Source: Rhodanobacter sp. LX-99
GTDB taxonomy: Bacteria; Pseudomonadota; Gammaproteobacteria; Xanthomonadales; Rhodanobacteraceae
DNA: 64,000 bases
NCBI RefSeq assembly: GCF_018599185.1
Contig: NZ_JAHFVL010000001.1
Span: 62,001-126,000, forward strand
Direction: 5' to 3'
Under the pieces are notes generated by a model. It did no database searches. It was not told the DNA's origin and saw nothing but the letters and a program-made list of their open reading frames with translations. The position numbers and the translations under genes are program-made. Positions 8,691-17,579 of the stretch are shown piece after piece. How positions within the stretch are numbered: position 1 is the first letter of the stretch; every line of letters begins with the position of its first letter.

Positions 8691-9920
8691 CTACACGGAG
8701 CGCAATGCCTGCGTCGGCTCGACCTTCGCGGCACGCAGGGAAGGGAGCACGGCGGCGCCCTGTCCGAGCAGGATCACGACGAGCGCGCACAGAAGCAACT
8801 CCGACGCCGGCAGCCGTCCCACCCCGTAATGACTCCACAGCCAGACGTTCAAGCCGCGCGCGACAACCATGCCGAACAGGACGCCGGCCAGGCAGAGCAG
8901 CGCGTTCTCGATCAGGAAGTAGCGCACGATGGCCGCGCGTGTCGCGCCGAGAGCGCGGCGAATGCCGATCTGCCGCTTTCGCCGCGCCACCCAGAAACTG
9001 GTCAGGCCCACGATGCCCAGGGCGGTGACCAGCACCAGGACGCAGCACACGATACTCAGCGCGATGGCCATGGAGCGATCCTTTTCGTAGGCGGTGCTGC
9101 GGATCTCGTCGAGCGGCCGCAGTCGCCCGAAGATCCGCTGCGGATTCGACGCGATCAGCGCCTTCTTCACCTCCGGCATCGTGGCGTCGAGCGAACCGGG
9201 CTTGACGCGCACCATGAGCAGGCCGCCCGGGCCGGCACTGGCGATCGGGACGATGACCGAGTTTTCGCTCACCGCCTTGTCGATGGTGCCGGCCGCAACC
9301 GGCGACTGCAGACGTTCCACCACGCCGATGATGGCGACCGGCCTGCCCGCATCCGATGACAGGTAGATCGACTTGCCCAGGGCCTCTCCCCGGGGAAACA
9401 GCTGCTGGGCCAGCGCCTGGCTGACGATGGCGACAGCCGGCATGGGCCCCGCATTGAAATTGCCCTGCAGCACGTCTTCGGACGTGAAATTGCGCCCCGC
9501 GAGCAGGTGCAGGCCCAGCGTGCCGATGCCGTGCCGATCCATCGCGTAAACGGCGCTCTGGGCGTTCTGGTCCCGCTGGTTGCTGGCGCCGGGAAGCAGG
9601 CTGACGCCTTCGCTCCAGCCGCTGCCCCGCAAGGGGTAGGTGTTGGTCGCCACCGCATCGACCACGCCGGGAACGGCCCGCACGCGGCTCAGGTCCGCAT
9701 CCAGTGCTGCCTTGCTCCCGCTGCCGCTGGTGAGCCGGAAACCGATCGCGAACAGGTTGTGCTCGTCCGTCCCGGTAGGCCGCCTCAGCAAGGCCGTGCG
9801 CTCACCGACGATGGAGATCACGTTGCTGATGATCGCCAGGGTCAGGGCGACCTGTATCACCACCAGCAAGGCGCCGATCTTGCTTCGCCTCAGTGCCGCC
9901 AGGATCGGTGCTACTTCCAT
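8691..9920 (-). CDS. MacB/FtsX-type ABC transporter permease
   Basis: 409 aa with the MacB topology: one N-terminal helix (about 15-38), a large periplasmic domain, then three C-terminal helices in the FtsX domain. Near the third-last helix the sequence RRKRQIGIRRALGATRAAI matches the typical coupling segment of these permeases. Such subunits export peptides, lipids or drugs, or act as mechanotransmitters. It is 59 bases downstream of a second permease of the same kind, so they probably form a heterodimer. No ATP-binding subunit or HlyD-like adaptor is found in the window. Confidence 0.85.
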   Translation of the reverse strand: MEVAPILAALRRSKIGALLVVIQVALTLAIISNVISIVGERTALLRRPTGTDEHNLFAIGFRLTSGSGSKAALDADLSRVRAVPGVVDAVATNTYPLRGSGWSEGVSLLPGASNQRDQNAQSAVYAMDRHGIGTLGLHLLAGRNFTSEDVLQGNFNAGPMPAVAIVSQALAQQLFPRGEALGKSIYLSSDAGRPVAIIGVVERLQSPVAAGTIDKAVSENSVIVPIASAGPGGLLMVRVKPGSLDATMPEVKKALIASNPQRIFGRLRPLDEIRSTAYEKDRSMAIALSIVCCVLVLVTALGIVGLTSFWVARRKRQIGIRRALGATRAAIVRYFLIENALLCLAGVLFGMVVARGLNVWLWSHYGVGRLPASELLLCALVVILLGQGAAVLPSLRAAKVEPTQALRSV

Positions 9921-9979
9921 GCTCGTCTCTCGGTGTCCGGTTGGTGGGATGTGCTGCAGCTACTCAAGATTCGAAAGTG

Positions 9980-11296
9980 CTAACCGACCTTCAACTGCAG
10001 CGCAGGCGCGATCCGCATGGCTCGCCATGCCGGATAGAACCCGGCGACAAGGGTCGCGCCTGTCGCCAGCGCCAGCGTGACCGCCAGCAGCGGGGCATCC
10101 ATGCTGGCGATCCGCCCCATGCCAGCCGGGAACAGGGTGCGCAGCGCCCACAGCGCCAGTACGGTGAGGGACAACCCGAACACGCCGCCGAGCAACCCGA
10201 CGACGCCGGACTCGATGATGGCCTGCGCGAAGATGTTGCGGCCGCTGGCGCCCAGCGCGCGGCGCAGGCCGAACTCGCCCGCACGCTCGAGCGACTTGGC
10301 GAGCATCAGCCCCAGCGCGCCGACCAGGCAGACGACGAAGAAGCTGAAGGCGACCAGTACCGAGAGCCTGGCATCGTCGGGCACGACTTTCTGCGCCACC
10401 AGCCAGTCGCGGACGTTGCGCAGGCGCACGTTCGGCTTCCAGGCAAACCGGCCGGCCTGTGCCTGGTCGCGCGCGTAATTCGTCAGGAAGCGCCGATACG
10501 CCTCAGCCTCAGCCGACGTGGGCAGTTCGGCCCAGAACTGCAGCCACACGCACTCCGAGCGGATCAGGTCATCAAAGGTTTCGCCGCGGGGGCCGGCGTC
10601 GCAGAACTCATACTCGGAAGTGGACATCTGCTTGCCGATGGTCAGCGTGAGCGGAAGAAATGCATCCTCGCCTTCCTCGAAGTCCTGCCCGTTGATGACG
10701 TCGTAGTAGCGCGGCTTCGGGTCCCACGCGCCGATGACGCCGACCACCCGGTAGCTGGCATCGTTCAGATACACCGATTTCCCCACGCTGTCGACGCCTC
10801 CGAAGAGGCGCTCGTTGAGCGATTTGCTCAAGACGACCAGCGCAGCGCCCCTGGCATCGTCGGACGCATCCCAGGCATGCCCGTAGCGCATCGGCACGTC
10901 GAACATCCTGAAAAAGTCCGGCGACGTCGCCCGCGCGGCGATGGAGAAGGGCTTCAGGCCGCGATCCGCCGGAATCACCGTCGCCGATACCTGATACATG
11001 GCCACCTGATGGCGTGCCTCATGCGCAGCCAACAGCGCCATCGCGTCCCGATAGGTGAGCTGGGTGGGCGGCTCGTCATCGCCCGCTTTGCGGCTGCGCG
11101 GACCGCCATTGTCGAGCTGCACGGCGTAAAGCTGCCCCGATTTCTGCGGAATCGGGTCGCGGGCCATCACATACAGGATGGTGTACGCGGTCATGGTCAT
11201 CGCCACGCCCAGCCCGATGGCGACCACCATCAGGGCGGTGAGCATGGGGTTGCGACGGAAGCTGATCAGGGCCAGCCGAAGATAATAGGTCACCAT
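9980..11296 (-). CDS. MacB/FtsX-type ABC transporter permease
   Basis: 438 aa from the ATG at 11296, preceded by GGGGGAAAGG seven bases upstream. The frame is open further upstream to 11398 but the family N-terminus (MVTYYLRLALISFRRNP) starts here. It has one N-terminal helix, a periplasmic domain of about 220 residues and three C-terminal helices, with GEFGLRRALGASGRNI before the last part. It pairs with the permease just downstream. The expected ATPase is missing, so its partner must be encoded elsewhere or lost. Confidence 0.85.
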   Translation of the reverse strand: MVTYYLRLALISFRRNPMLTALMVVAIGLGVAMTMTAYTILYVMARDPIPQKSGQLYAVQLDNGGPRSRKAGDDEPPTQLTYRDAMALLAAHEARHQVAMYQVSATVIPADRGLKPFSIAARATSPDFFRMFDVPMRYGHAWDASDDARGAALVVLSKSLNERLFGGVDSVGKSVYLNDASYRVVGVIGAWDPKPRYYDVINGQDFEEGEDAFLPLTLTIGKQMSTSEYEFCDAGPRGETFDDLIRSECVWLQFWAELPTSAEAEAYRRFLTNYARDQAQAGRFAWKPNVRLRNVRDWLVAQKVVPDDARLSVLVAFSFFVVCLVGALGLMLAKSLERAGEFGLRRALGASGRNIFAQAIIESGVVGLLGGVFGLSLTVLALWALRTLFPAGMGRIASMDAPLLAVTLALATGATLVAGFYPAWRAMRIAPALQLKVG

Positions 11297-11445
11297 GGCA
11301 TCGCCTTTCCCCCGAAGTGCTGCCTGATGTCCGAAGTCCGCGACAGCGGATTTCTTCGTGGCCAAGCCGGATGTCCGGATGACGTCAGCACGAGTCATGC
11401 CAACGGATGATGCTTGATGCGCCGCCCTGCGCGGTCACCGAAGCA

Positions 11446-11480
11446 CTGTCCGCGGACACTTCGTCCGCGGACGCGGACAG
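11446..11480. repeat. Inverted repeat with CTGTCCGCG arms
   Basis: Nine-base arms CTGTCCGCG (11446-11454) and CGCGGACAG (11472-11480) flank a second copy of the core TCCGCGGA. It lies between the alkB stop and the permease start on the same strand. It may be a terminator for alkB or an operator for the permeases; there is no T run. Confidence 0.4.
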
Positions 11481-11505
11481 ATATCGAAGTTCCACCCGGC
11501 TGGCG

Positions 11506-12162
11506 TTAGCCAGCCCGCCGGAACGTGAGATTGATGCGGCAGTCGCCCAGCAACTCATGGTGGCTCGGCTTCAGCGGCAGCACGCCGTGGTAGCGCAGCC
11601 GCGCCGGGCCGCCCCACACGGCCACGTCGCCATGCGCCAGCGGTACGCGCTGCGCACGATCCGAGCGCTGCAGGCCGCCGAACAGGAACACCGCCGGAAT
11701 GCCCAGCGAGACCGACACGATCGGCTGGCCCAGGTCGTGCTCGTCGCGATCCTGGTGCAGGCTCAGCCGGGTGCCCGCTTCGTAGCGGTTGACCAGGCAG
11801 GCATCCGGCACGAAGCCGGCGAAACCGGCGTGCGCGGCGGCTGTAGCGGCCAACTGCAGGAAGACCGGCGGCATCGGCGGCCATGGCCTGCCGCTGTCCG
11901 GGTCGATCGGATCGTAGCGGTAACCGCGGCGATCGCTGACCCAGCCCAGCGGCCCCGCATTGGTCATGGCCACCGACATGCGGAAGCCGCCGGGCGTGAC
12001 CAGGTGGCGGAACGGTGCCTGCGCCACGATCGCATCGAGCGCCTGCAGCAAGGCCGCCCCGCTGGCCAAGGCAAACCCGCGCAGCACCATCGCGCCCTCG
12101 CACAGCGGCTCGTCCTGGCGGACAGGGGCGGGTGCGGCGGCGAACAGGTCGGTGGTGATCAT
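11506..12162 (-). CDS. alkB: Alpha-ketoglutarate-dependent DNA repair dioxygenase AlkB
   Basis: 218 aa, the usual length. It oxidatively removes methyl groups from 1-methyladenine and 3-methylcytosine using Fe(II), O2 and 2-oxoglutarate. The iron ligands are His136, Asp138 (SLHQDRDE) and His192 (YHGVLPL); Arg209 and Arg215 in RINLTFRR bind the cosubstrate. All are displaced by exactly five residues from E. coli AlkB. Its ATG overlaps the stop of the upstream oxygenase by four bases, in an operon that starts with ada. Confidence 0.94.
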   Translation of the reverse strand: MITTDLFAAAPAPVRQDEPLCEGAMVLRGFALASGAALLQALDAIVAQAPFRHLVTPGGFRMSVAMTNAGPLGWVSDRRGYRYDPIDPDSGRPWPPMPPVFLQLAATAAAHAGFAGFVPDACLVNRYEAGTRLSLHQDRDEHDLGQPIVSVSLGIPAVFLFGGLQRSDRAQRVPLAHGDVAVWGGPARLRYHGVLPLKPSHHELLGDCRINLTFRRAG

Positions 12163-12890
12163 GTGGCGTCGTGGAAGATGATGCCGAGCGTGTGGCGATG
12201 GCCGCTGCGCACGCGGCTGACGCCGTGGCGCATGTTCACCCGGTAGCTGCCGCGCGTGCCTTGCACCGGTCGCTGGTGCACCGCGAACACCACCGCATCG
12301 CCCTGACGCAGCGGCACCACTTCGGCGCGCGACTGAATGCGCGGGCGCTGCTCGGTCAGCACGAACTCGCCGCCGCTGAAATCACGCCGCGGCTCGGACA
12401 GCAGGATCGCCAGCTGCAGCGGAAACACGTGCTCGCCGTACAGGTCCTGGTGCAGGCAGTTGTAGTCGCCGGCGCCGTACTGCAGCAGCAACGGGGTAGG
12501 GCGCCGCTGGCCGGCGGCATGGCAGCGCGCGATGAATTCGGCGTGCGCGGCGGGGTAGCGCACAGCCAGTCCCATCGACGCGTTCCAGCGGTTCGCGATC
12601 GGCGCCAGCTGCGGGTAGACCGCGCCGCGCAGCTCGGCCACCAGCTCGGGCAGCGGGTAGTTGAAGTAGCGGTATTCGCCACGGCCGAAACCGTGGCGGC
12701 CCATCACCACGCGGCTGCGGAAGCGTCCGTCGTCCGCGTACATGCTTGCCAGCTTCGCGCACTCCTGCGGCGGCAGCAGGGCTTCCAGCATCGCGCAGCC
12801 GTGCGCGTCGAGCTCATCGGCGATGCCGGCCCAGTCGTACACCTGCTGCCGCGGGTCGGTTTCGGGGGCAGGGCGCCATTGCGCATTCAT
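12159..12890 (-). CDS. 2OG-Fe(II) oxygenase between ada and alkB
   Basis: 243 aa from the ATG at 12890, which overlaps the ada stop by four bases; its own stop overlaps alkB by four bases. The iron motif is HQD (His147, Asp149) with a distal His222 in NMRHGVS, and Arg217 is a candidate 2-oxoglutarate ligand. This is a prolyl-hydroxylase-like fold, distinct from AlkB in sequence. Homologues are often annotated only as 2OG-Fe(II) oxygenase. The tight coupling suggests a part in alkylation repair, but no substrate is known. Confidence 0.85.
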   Translation of the reverse strand: MNAQWRPAPETDPRQQVYDWAGIADELDAHGCAMLEALLPPQECAKLASMYADDGRFRSRVVMGRHGFGRGEYRYFNYPLPELVAELRGAVYPQLAPIANRWNASMGLAVRYPAAHAEFIARCHAAGQRRPTPLLLQYGAGDYNCLHQDLYGEHVFPLQLAILLSEPRRDFSGGEFVLTEQRPRIQSRAEVVPLRQGDAVVFAVHQRPVQGTRGSYRVNMRHGVSRVRSGHRHTLGIIFHDAT

Positions 12891-13963
12891 GCCTGCGCCT
12901 CGCGCTCGAGCAGCGCGCGCTTGCGCTGCACGCCCCAGCGGTAGCCGGACAGGCCGCCGTCGTTGCGCACCACGCGATGGCACGGAATCGCCACCGCCAG
13001 CATGTTGTTGGCACAAGCCTGCGCCACCGCCCGCGTGGCCTTGGGCGAGCCGATGCGCCGCGCGATCTCGCTGTAGCTGACGGTGCTGCCGGCCGGGATC
13101 TCGCGCAGCGCCCGCCACACGCGCTGCTGGAACGCGGTGCCACGCACGTCCAGCGGCAGGCCCAGGCCGATCGCCGGCGCCTCGATGAAGCCGACGACCC
13201 GCGCCACCAGTTGCTCGTAGTCGTGGTCGCCGCCGATCAGCCTGGCCTTGGGGAAGCGATCCTGCAGGTCGCGCGCCAGCGCGTCGGGATCGTCGCCGAG
13301 CAGGATCGCGCACACGCCGCGTTCGCTCTGCGCCACCAGGATCGCGCCCAGCGAGCATTCGCCGATGGCGAAGCGGATCTCGCTGTCGGCGCCGCCGGCG
13401 CGATAGCTGGAGGGCGTCATGCCCAGCACCTGGCTGGCGGTTTCGTAGAAACGGCTGCTGGCGTTGTAGCCGGCGTCGAAGATCGCCTCGGTCACCGAGG
13501 CGCTGCGCCCCAGCTCGCTGCGCACGCGACGGCTGCGATGCGCCGTGGCGTACTGCTTCGGGGTCACGCCGGTGACGGCCTTGAACACGCGGTGGAAGTG
13601 GAACGGGCTGAGCCCGGTCGGCTTCGCCAGCTGCTCGAGGGTGGGCGTCGTCTCGGCCTGCTCGATCAGCCGGCAGGCGGCGGTGGCCATCGCCGCATGT
13701 TGCTCCGCCAGCGACGGCTGGTCGGGTCTGCAGCGCTTGCACGGGCGAAAACCGGCGCGTTCCGCCTCGGCGGCGGTGGCGTGGAACGCCACGTTCTCGG
13801 GCCGGGCCGGGCGCGCCGCGCAGGACGGCCGGCAGTACACGCCGGTGGTTCGCACCGAATAGAAGAAGCTGCCGTCGGCACGCGCGTCGCGCGCCTGCAC
13901 CGCGGCCCAGCGCGGGTCGGCGACGGTGGTGGCAAGTGCAGCCTGTTTGTCGAAAGTCTTCAT
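12887..13963 (-). CDS. ada: Bifunctional Ada regulator / O6-methylguanine-DNA methyltransferase
   Basis: 358 aa with the full Ada architecture. The N-terminal zinc domain has Cys44, Cys48, Cys75 and Cys78, of which Cys44 is the expected phosphotriester methyl acceptor. An AraC-type helix-turn-helix region follows at about 90-180, and the C-terminal methyltransferase has the active PCHRV motif with Cys328. Methylated Ada activates its own operon. It is first of three coupled genes (ada, 2OG oxygenase, alkB). The ribosome site AAGGA is six bases before ATG, and a GATAAT box lies about 20 bases upstream of the start. Confidence 0.95.
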   Translation of the reverse strand: MKTFDKQAALATTVADPRWAAVQARDARADGSFFYSVRTTGVYCRPSCAARPARPENVAFHATAAEAERAGFRPCKRCRPDQPSLAEQHAAMATAACRLIEQAETTPTLEQLAKPTGLSPFHFHRVFKAVTGVTPKQYATAHRSRRVRSELGRSASVTEAIFDAGYNASSRFYETASQVLGMTPSSYRAGGADSEIRFAIGECSLGAILVAQSERGVCAILLGDDPDALARDLQDRFPKARLIGGDHDYEQLVARVVGFIEAPAIGLGLPLDVRGTAFQQRVWRALREIPAGSTVSYSEIARRIGSPKATRAVAQACANNMLAVAIPCHRVVRNDGGLSGYRWGVQRKRALLEREAQA

Positions 13964-14335
13964 GCTTGTTCCTTCCGTCAGATTATCGCGTAAGGCGCAA
14001 TCTACGGATCGGCGGCCCCGGCGGCACTCCGGGTCTTGCGGTCGAATTCGAACCGGTTCACCGCGTCAGCGGCTTCGCCGTGCTGGCATGCCGTAGACAC
14101 TGGCGCCGTCACCGGAGATATCAAGTACCTGCGCGGGACACCGATACGTGCGGGAAGTCGTGATTTACCGCGGGCCTGATCGCGTATACCTTCACCAAGT
14201 CGCCACGCGGCGAATCCGCAACGACACCACGTATTCATGGCCAAAGGTTCGAGCATCCGGAAGCGGTCGCACGCCAGGCAGCACGCATGAAGATGAACAA
14301 TCCACCCCTTTCGAACACGTGACGGAGAACGCAGC
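13964..14335. other. Intergenic region between divergent ada and GH92 gene
   Basis: This 372-base space must hold the promoters of ada (minus) and the mannosidase gene (plus). Close to ada there is a GATAAT element on the minus strand and an AAGGCGCAAT block on the plus strand that resembles part of an Ada box. I see no convincing open frame or RNA. Confidence 0.5.
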
Positions 14336-16759
14336 ATGGTGACACGCAGGCGTTTCCTGCAGGGCGCAGCTGCGCTGGGCCTGCTCGGCAGCCGGCTCGA
14401 ACCGCTGGCGGCGTTCGCGGCGTCTTCCAGCGGCGAGGTGATGTCGCCGGCGCCCGAGCCCGACGGCTTCGCCCGGCATGTCGATGTCTTCATCGGCACC
14501 GGCGGCCACGGCCACGTCTATCCGGGCGCCACGCTGCCGTTCGGCATGGTGCAGCTGAGCCCGGATACCAACGACGCGGGCTGGGATGCCTGCTCGGGCT
14601 ATCACCAGGGCGACGGCTCGATCATGGGTTTCTCGCATACGCATCTGAGCGGCACCGGTGCCAGCGACATGCTCGATGTGCTGGTGATGCCGGCGCAGGG
14701 TCCGGTGTTGCTGCAGCCCGGCGCGCGCGGCCTGCCGGAGCAGAACTACCGTTCGCGCCACGATGGGGCTGCCGCCGGTGCCGGGCTTTCCGCCGACAGC
14801 GTGGGTCGGCCCGGGCCGGGTTACCGCTCGCGTTACGATGGCGAACAGGCGCAGCCGGGCTACTACCGGGCGCGCCTGAAGGATCACGACATCCTTGCCG
14901 AACTGACCGCGACGCTGCGCGCGGGACTGCACCGCTACACGTTCCACGGCAATGGCGGCGGCCACCTGCTGGTCGATCTCGCGCATGGCTACCACGATGA
15001 CGCCGCGGTGCCGTGCAAGGTCAGCGATGCGCAGCTGAAGCTGGTCGGCAACGACACCCTGGTCGGCGAGCGCCGCGTGCACCAGTGGGCTGGCGGGCGG
15101 CACATTTATTTCGCAATGAAGCTGTCGCGCCCCATCGCCCGGGCCACCTTGTACGTCGAGGATGCCCCGCTGCCCACGGGTACCGCCGAGGCGCACGGCA
15201 CGCACCTGAAAGCCGCGCTGCACGTCGACGACATCGCCGGCGCACCGCTGCTGGTGAAGGTCGGCATTTCCGGCGTCGACGTCGCCGGTGCGCTGCGCAA
15301 TCTCGATGCGGAGATTCCCGGCTGGGACTTCGAACAGGTGCGCCGCGCCGCCGCTGCGTCATGGGAGCGCGAGCTCGGCCGCATCCGCGTCGACACCGTG
15401 TCCGAAGACGTGCGCCGCATCTTCTACACCTCGCTCTACCACACCATGCTGGCGCCGACCCTGTTCAGCGACGTGGACGGCCGCTATCGCGGCATGGACC
15501 TGGCGGTGCACCAGCTGCCGCAGGGGGCCAACAACTACAGCACCTACTCGCTGTGGGACACCTACCGGGCGCAGCATCCGCTGCTCACGCTGTACCAGTC
15601 CGAGCGCGTGCCCGATTTCGTCAACGGCCTGGTGCGGATGGCCGGCGAGAGTCCCGACGGCCCGCCGGTATGCCCGCTGCAGGGCGTGGAGACCGGCTGC
15701 ATGATCGGCTACCACTCGGCGGTGGTGGTGGCCGAGGCGCACGCGAAAGGCTTCACCGGCATCGACTACGCGGCGGCGTGGCCGCTGTTCCGCAAGCGCG
15801 CGATGGACGACGCTTACCGCGGCCTGCCGTTCTACCGCGAGCTCGGCTACATTCCCAGCGACAGGGAAGGCGAGGCGGTCAGCAAGACGCTCGAATACGC
15901 CTACGACGACTGGGCCGTCGCGCACCTGGCTGACGCGGCCGGCGCGCATGCCGACGCCACCCGGCTGCGCCACCGCTCGCGCAATTACCGGCACGTGTTC
16001 GACCGCAGGCTGGGCTTCGTGCGGCCGCGCGCCAGCGACGGCCGCTGGCTGGAACCGTTTGATCCGCGCGGCATGGGCCACGCCGCGAAATGGCGCGACT
16101 TCACCGAGTCGAACGCGTGGCAGGCGAGCTTCCTCAACCAGCACGACCTGTACGAATACATGAAGCTGTTCGGCGGCGAGCAGGCGTTCGAGCGCAAGCT
16201 GGACGCGCTGTTCGGCACCAGTTCGGCGCTGCCGGCCGACGCGCCGCCGGACATCGCCGGCATGGTCGGCCAGTACGCGCACGGCAACGAACCCAGCCAC
16301 CACGTGGCCTACCTGTACGCGTATACCGGCGCGCACCACAAGACGCAGGCGCGCGTGCGCATGCTGCTGGAAAGCATGTACGAGGCGCAGCCCGATGGCC
16401 TTGCCGGCAACGAGGACTGCGGCCAGATCAGCGCCTGGTACGTGCTCAACGCGCTGGGCCTGTACGCGGTCGATCCGGTCAGCGCGAACTACGTGTTCGG
16501 CAGCCCCTTGATCGACCGCGCGGAGATCGAGCTGGCCGGCCGGCGCAAGCTGATGGTGCTGGCGCCGGGCAACGGGCCGGACAGCCCGTACATCCAGTCG
16601 GTCAGCTGGAACGGCCAGCCATGGAGCCGCAGCTGGATCAGCCACGCCGAACTGGCCGCCGGCGGCACCCTGGTGTTCGAGATGGGCAGCACGCCGAATA
16701 CGGCATTCGGCGCGGCCCCGGCGGACCGGCCGCCGTCGTTCGGCAAGGCGGCCGGTTAG
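14336..16759 (+). CDS. Tat-exported GH92 family alpha-mannosidase
   Basis: 807 aa. The N-terminus is a twin-arginine signal (TRRRFLQG followed by a hydrophobic stretch to about 30), so export is as a folded protein. The GH92 N-domain motif VDVFIGTGGHGHVYPGATLP starts near residue 49, and the C-terminal catalytic block GNEDCGQISAWYVLNALGLY is near 690-710. GH92 enzymes are calcium-dependent exo-alpha-mannosidases acting on N-glycan or yeast mannan. The region 14747-14845 holds two copies of a YRSRxDG unit exactly 75 bases apart, an apparent in-frame insertion. The gene converges on pirin and the ends overlap by three bases. It is alone, without other glycoside hydrolases. Confidence 0.9.
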   Translation: MVTRRRFLQGAAALGLLGSRLEPLAAFAASSSGEVMSPAPEPDGFARHVDVFIGTGGHGHVYPGATLPFGMVQLSPDTNDAGWDACSGYHQGDGSIMGFSHTHLSGTGASDMLDVLVMPAQGPVLLQPGARGLPEQNYRSRHDGAAAGAGLSADSVGRPGPGYRSRYDGEQAQPGYYRARLKDHDILAELTATLRAGLHRYTFHGNGGGHLLVDLAHGYHDDAAVPCKVSDAQLKLVGNDTLVGERRVHQWAGGRHIYFAMKLSRPIARATLYVEDAPLPTGTAEAHGTHLKAALHVDDIAGAPLLVKVGISGVDVAGALRNLDAEIPGWDFEQVRRAAAASWERELGRIRVDTVSEDVRRIFYTSLYHTMLAPTLFSDVDGRYRGMDLAVHQLPQGANNYSTYSLWDTYRAQHPLLTLYQSERVPDFVNGLVRMAGESPDGPPVCPLQGVETGCMIGYHSAVVVAEAHAKGFTGIDYAAAWPLFRKRAMDDAYRGLPFYRELGYIPSDREGEAVSKTLEYAYDDWAVAHLADAAGAHADATRLRHRSRNYRHVFDRRLGFVRPRASDGRWLEPFDPRGMGHAAKWRDFTESNAWQASFLNQHDLYEYMKLFGGEQAFERKLDALFGTSSALPADAPPDIAGMVGQYAHGNEPSHHVAYLYAYTGAHHKTQARVRMLLESMYEAQPDGLAGNEDCGQISAWYVLNALGLYAVDPVSANYVFGSPLIDRAEIELAGRRKLMVLAPGNGPDSPYIQSVSWNGQPWSRSWISHAELAAGGTLVFEMGSTPNTAFGAAPADRPPSFGKAAG

Positions 16760-17457
16760 GGCGCGGTGTCGACCAGCACCAGCTCGGCATCCTCGATCGC
16801 GGCGATGCGCAGCGTCGCTTCGTCGCGGATCGCGGCGCCGTCGCGGGCGTCCAGCTTCACGCCGTTGAGTTCGACCTTGCCGGTGGCCGGCACCAGGTAG
16901 GCGTAGCGGCCGGGGGCCAGCGTGTACTCGGTGCTTTCGCCGGCCTTGAGCGTGGCGCCCAGCACGCGCGCGTCGGTGCGCAGCGGCAGCGCCTCGGTGT
17001 CGTCCTTGAAACCGCTGGCCAGCGCCACGAAGCGGCCCGAACGATCTCCCTTGGGAAACGGCCGCGCGCCCCACGATGGCGGCTTGCCGTTTTCGTCGGG
17101 GATGATCCAGATCTGGAAGATGCGGGTGGTCTCGTTCTCCAGGTTGTACTCGGCGTGGGTGATGCCGCTGCCGGCGCTCATCACCTGCACGTCGCCGGCC
17201 TCGGTGCGGCCTGCGTTGCCGAGGCTGTCCTTGTGGCTGATCGCACCTTCGCGCACGTAGGTGATGATCTCCATGTCCGCGTGCGGATGCGGTGGAAAGC
17301 CGGTCTGCGGCGCAATGGTGTCGTCGTTCCACACGCGCAGCGCGCCCCAGCCCATGCGCTTCGCATCGTTGTAGCCGGCGAACGAGAAATGGTGCTTGGC
17401 GTTGAGCCAGCCGTGGTCGGCTCCGCCCAGGCTGTCGAAGGGTCTGCGATCAATCAC
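16756..17457 (-). CDS. Pirin family protein
   Basis: 233 aa from a GTG at 17457, which has AGGAG seven bases upstream; ATG codons at 17478 and 17472 are in frame but lie at or before that ribosome site. The cupin pattern is clear: FPPHPHADMEIITYVREG with its histidines and glutamate binding iron, and a second half with SGITHAEYN. Pirins are iron proteins; several oxidise quercetin or act as redox sensors. The role here is unknown. Confidence 0.88.
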   Translation of the reverse strand: MIDRRPFDSLGGADHGWLNAKHHFSFAGYNDAKRMGWGALRVWNDDTIAPQTGFPPHPHADMEIITYVREGAISHKDSLGNAGRTEAGDVQVMSAGSGITHAEYNLENETTRIFQIWIIPDENGKPPSWGARPFPKGDRSGRFVALASGFKDDTEALPLRTDARVLGATLKAGESTEYTLAPGRYAYLVPATGKVELNGVKLDARDGAAIRDEATLRIAAIEDAELVLVDTAP

Positions 17458-17579
17458 GGCGGTGCTCCTCATGTTCATCGCGCCAGGGTGGCGCCTGGGT
17501 ACAACATAAGGCTACGCAGCGCCGTCTGAAACGGGCGCGAAGGAAACGGATTGTCGTTGTTTCGGCGCCAGTGGCCGGC

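Noticed and set aside
12159..13742. One 527-residue protein joining ada sequence to the 2OG oxygenase
   Set aside because: The upstream part is an out-of-frame reading of ada; the oxygenase begins at the coupled ATG at 12890.
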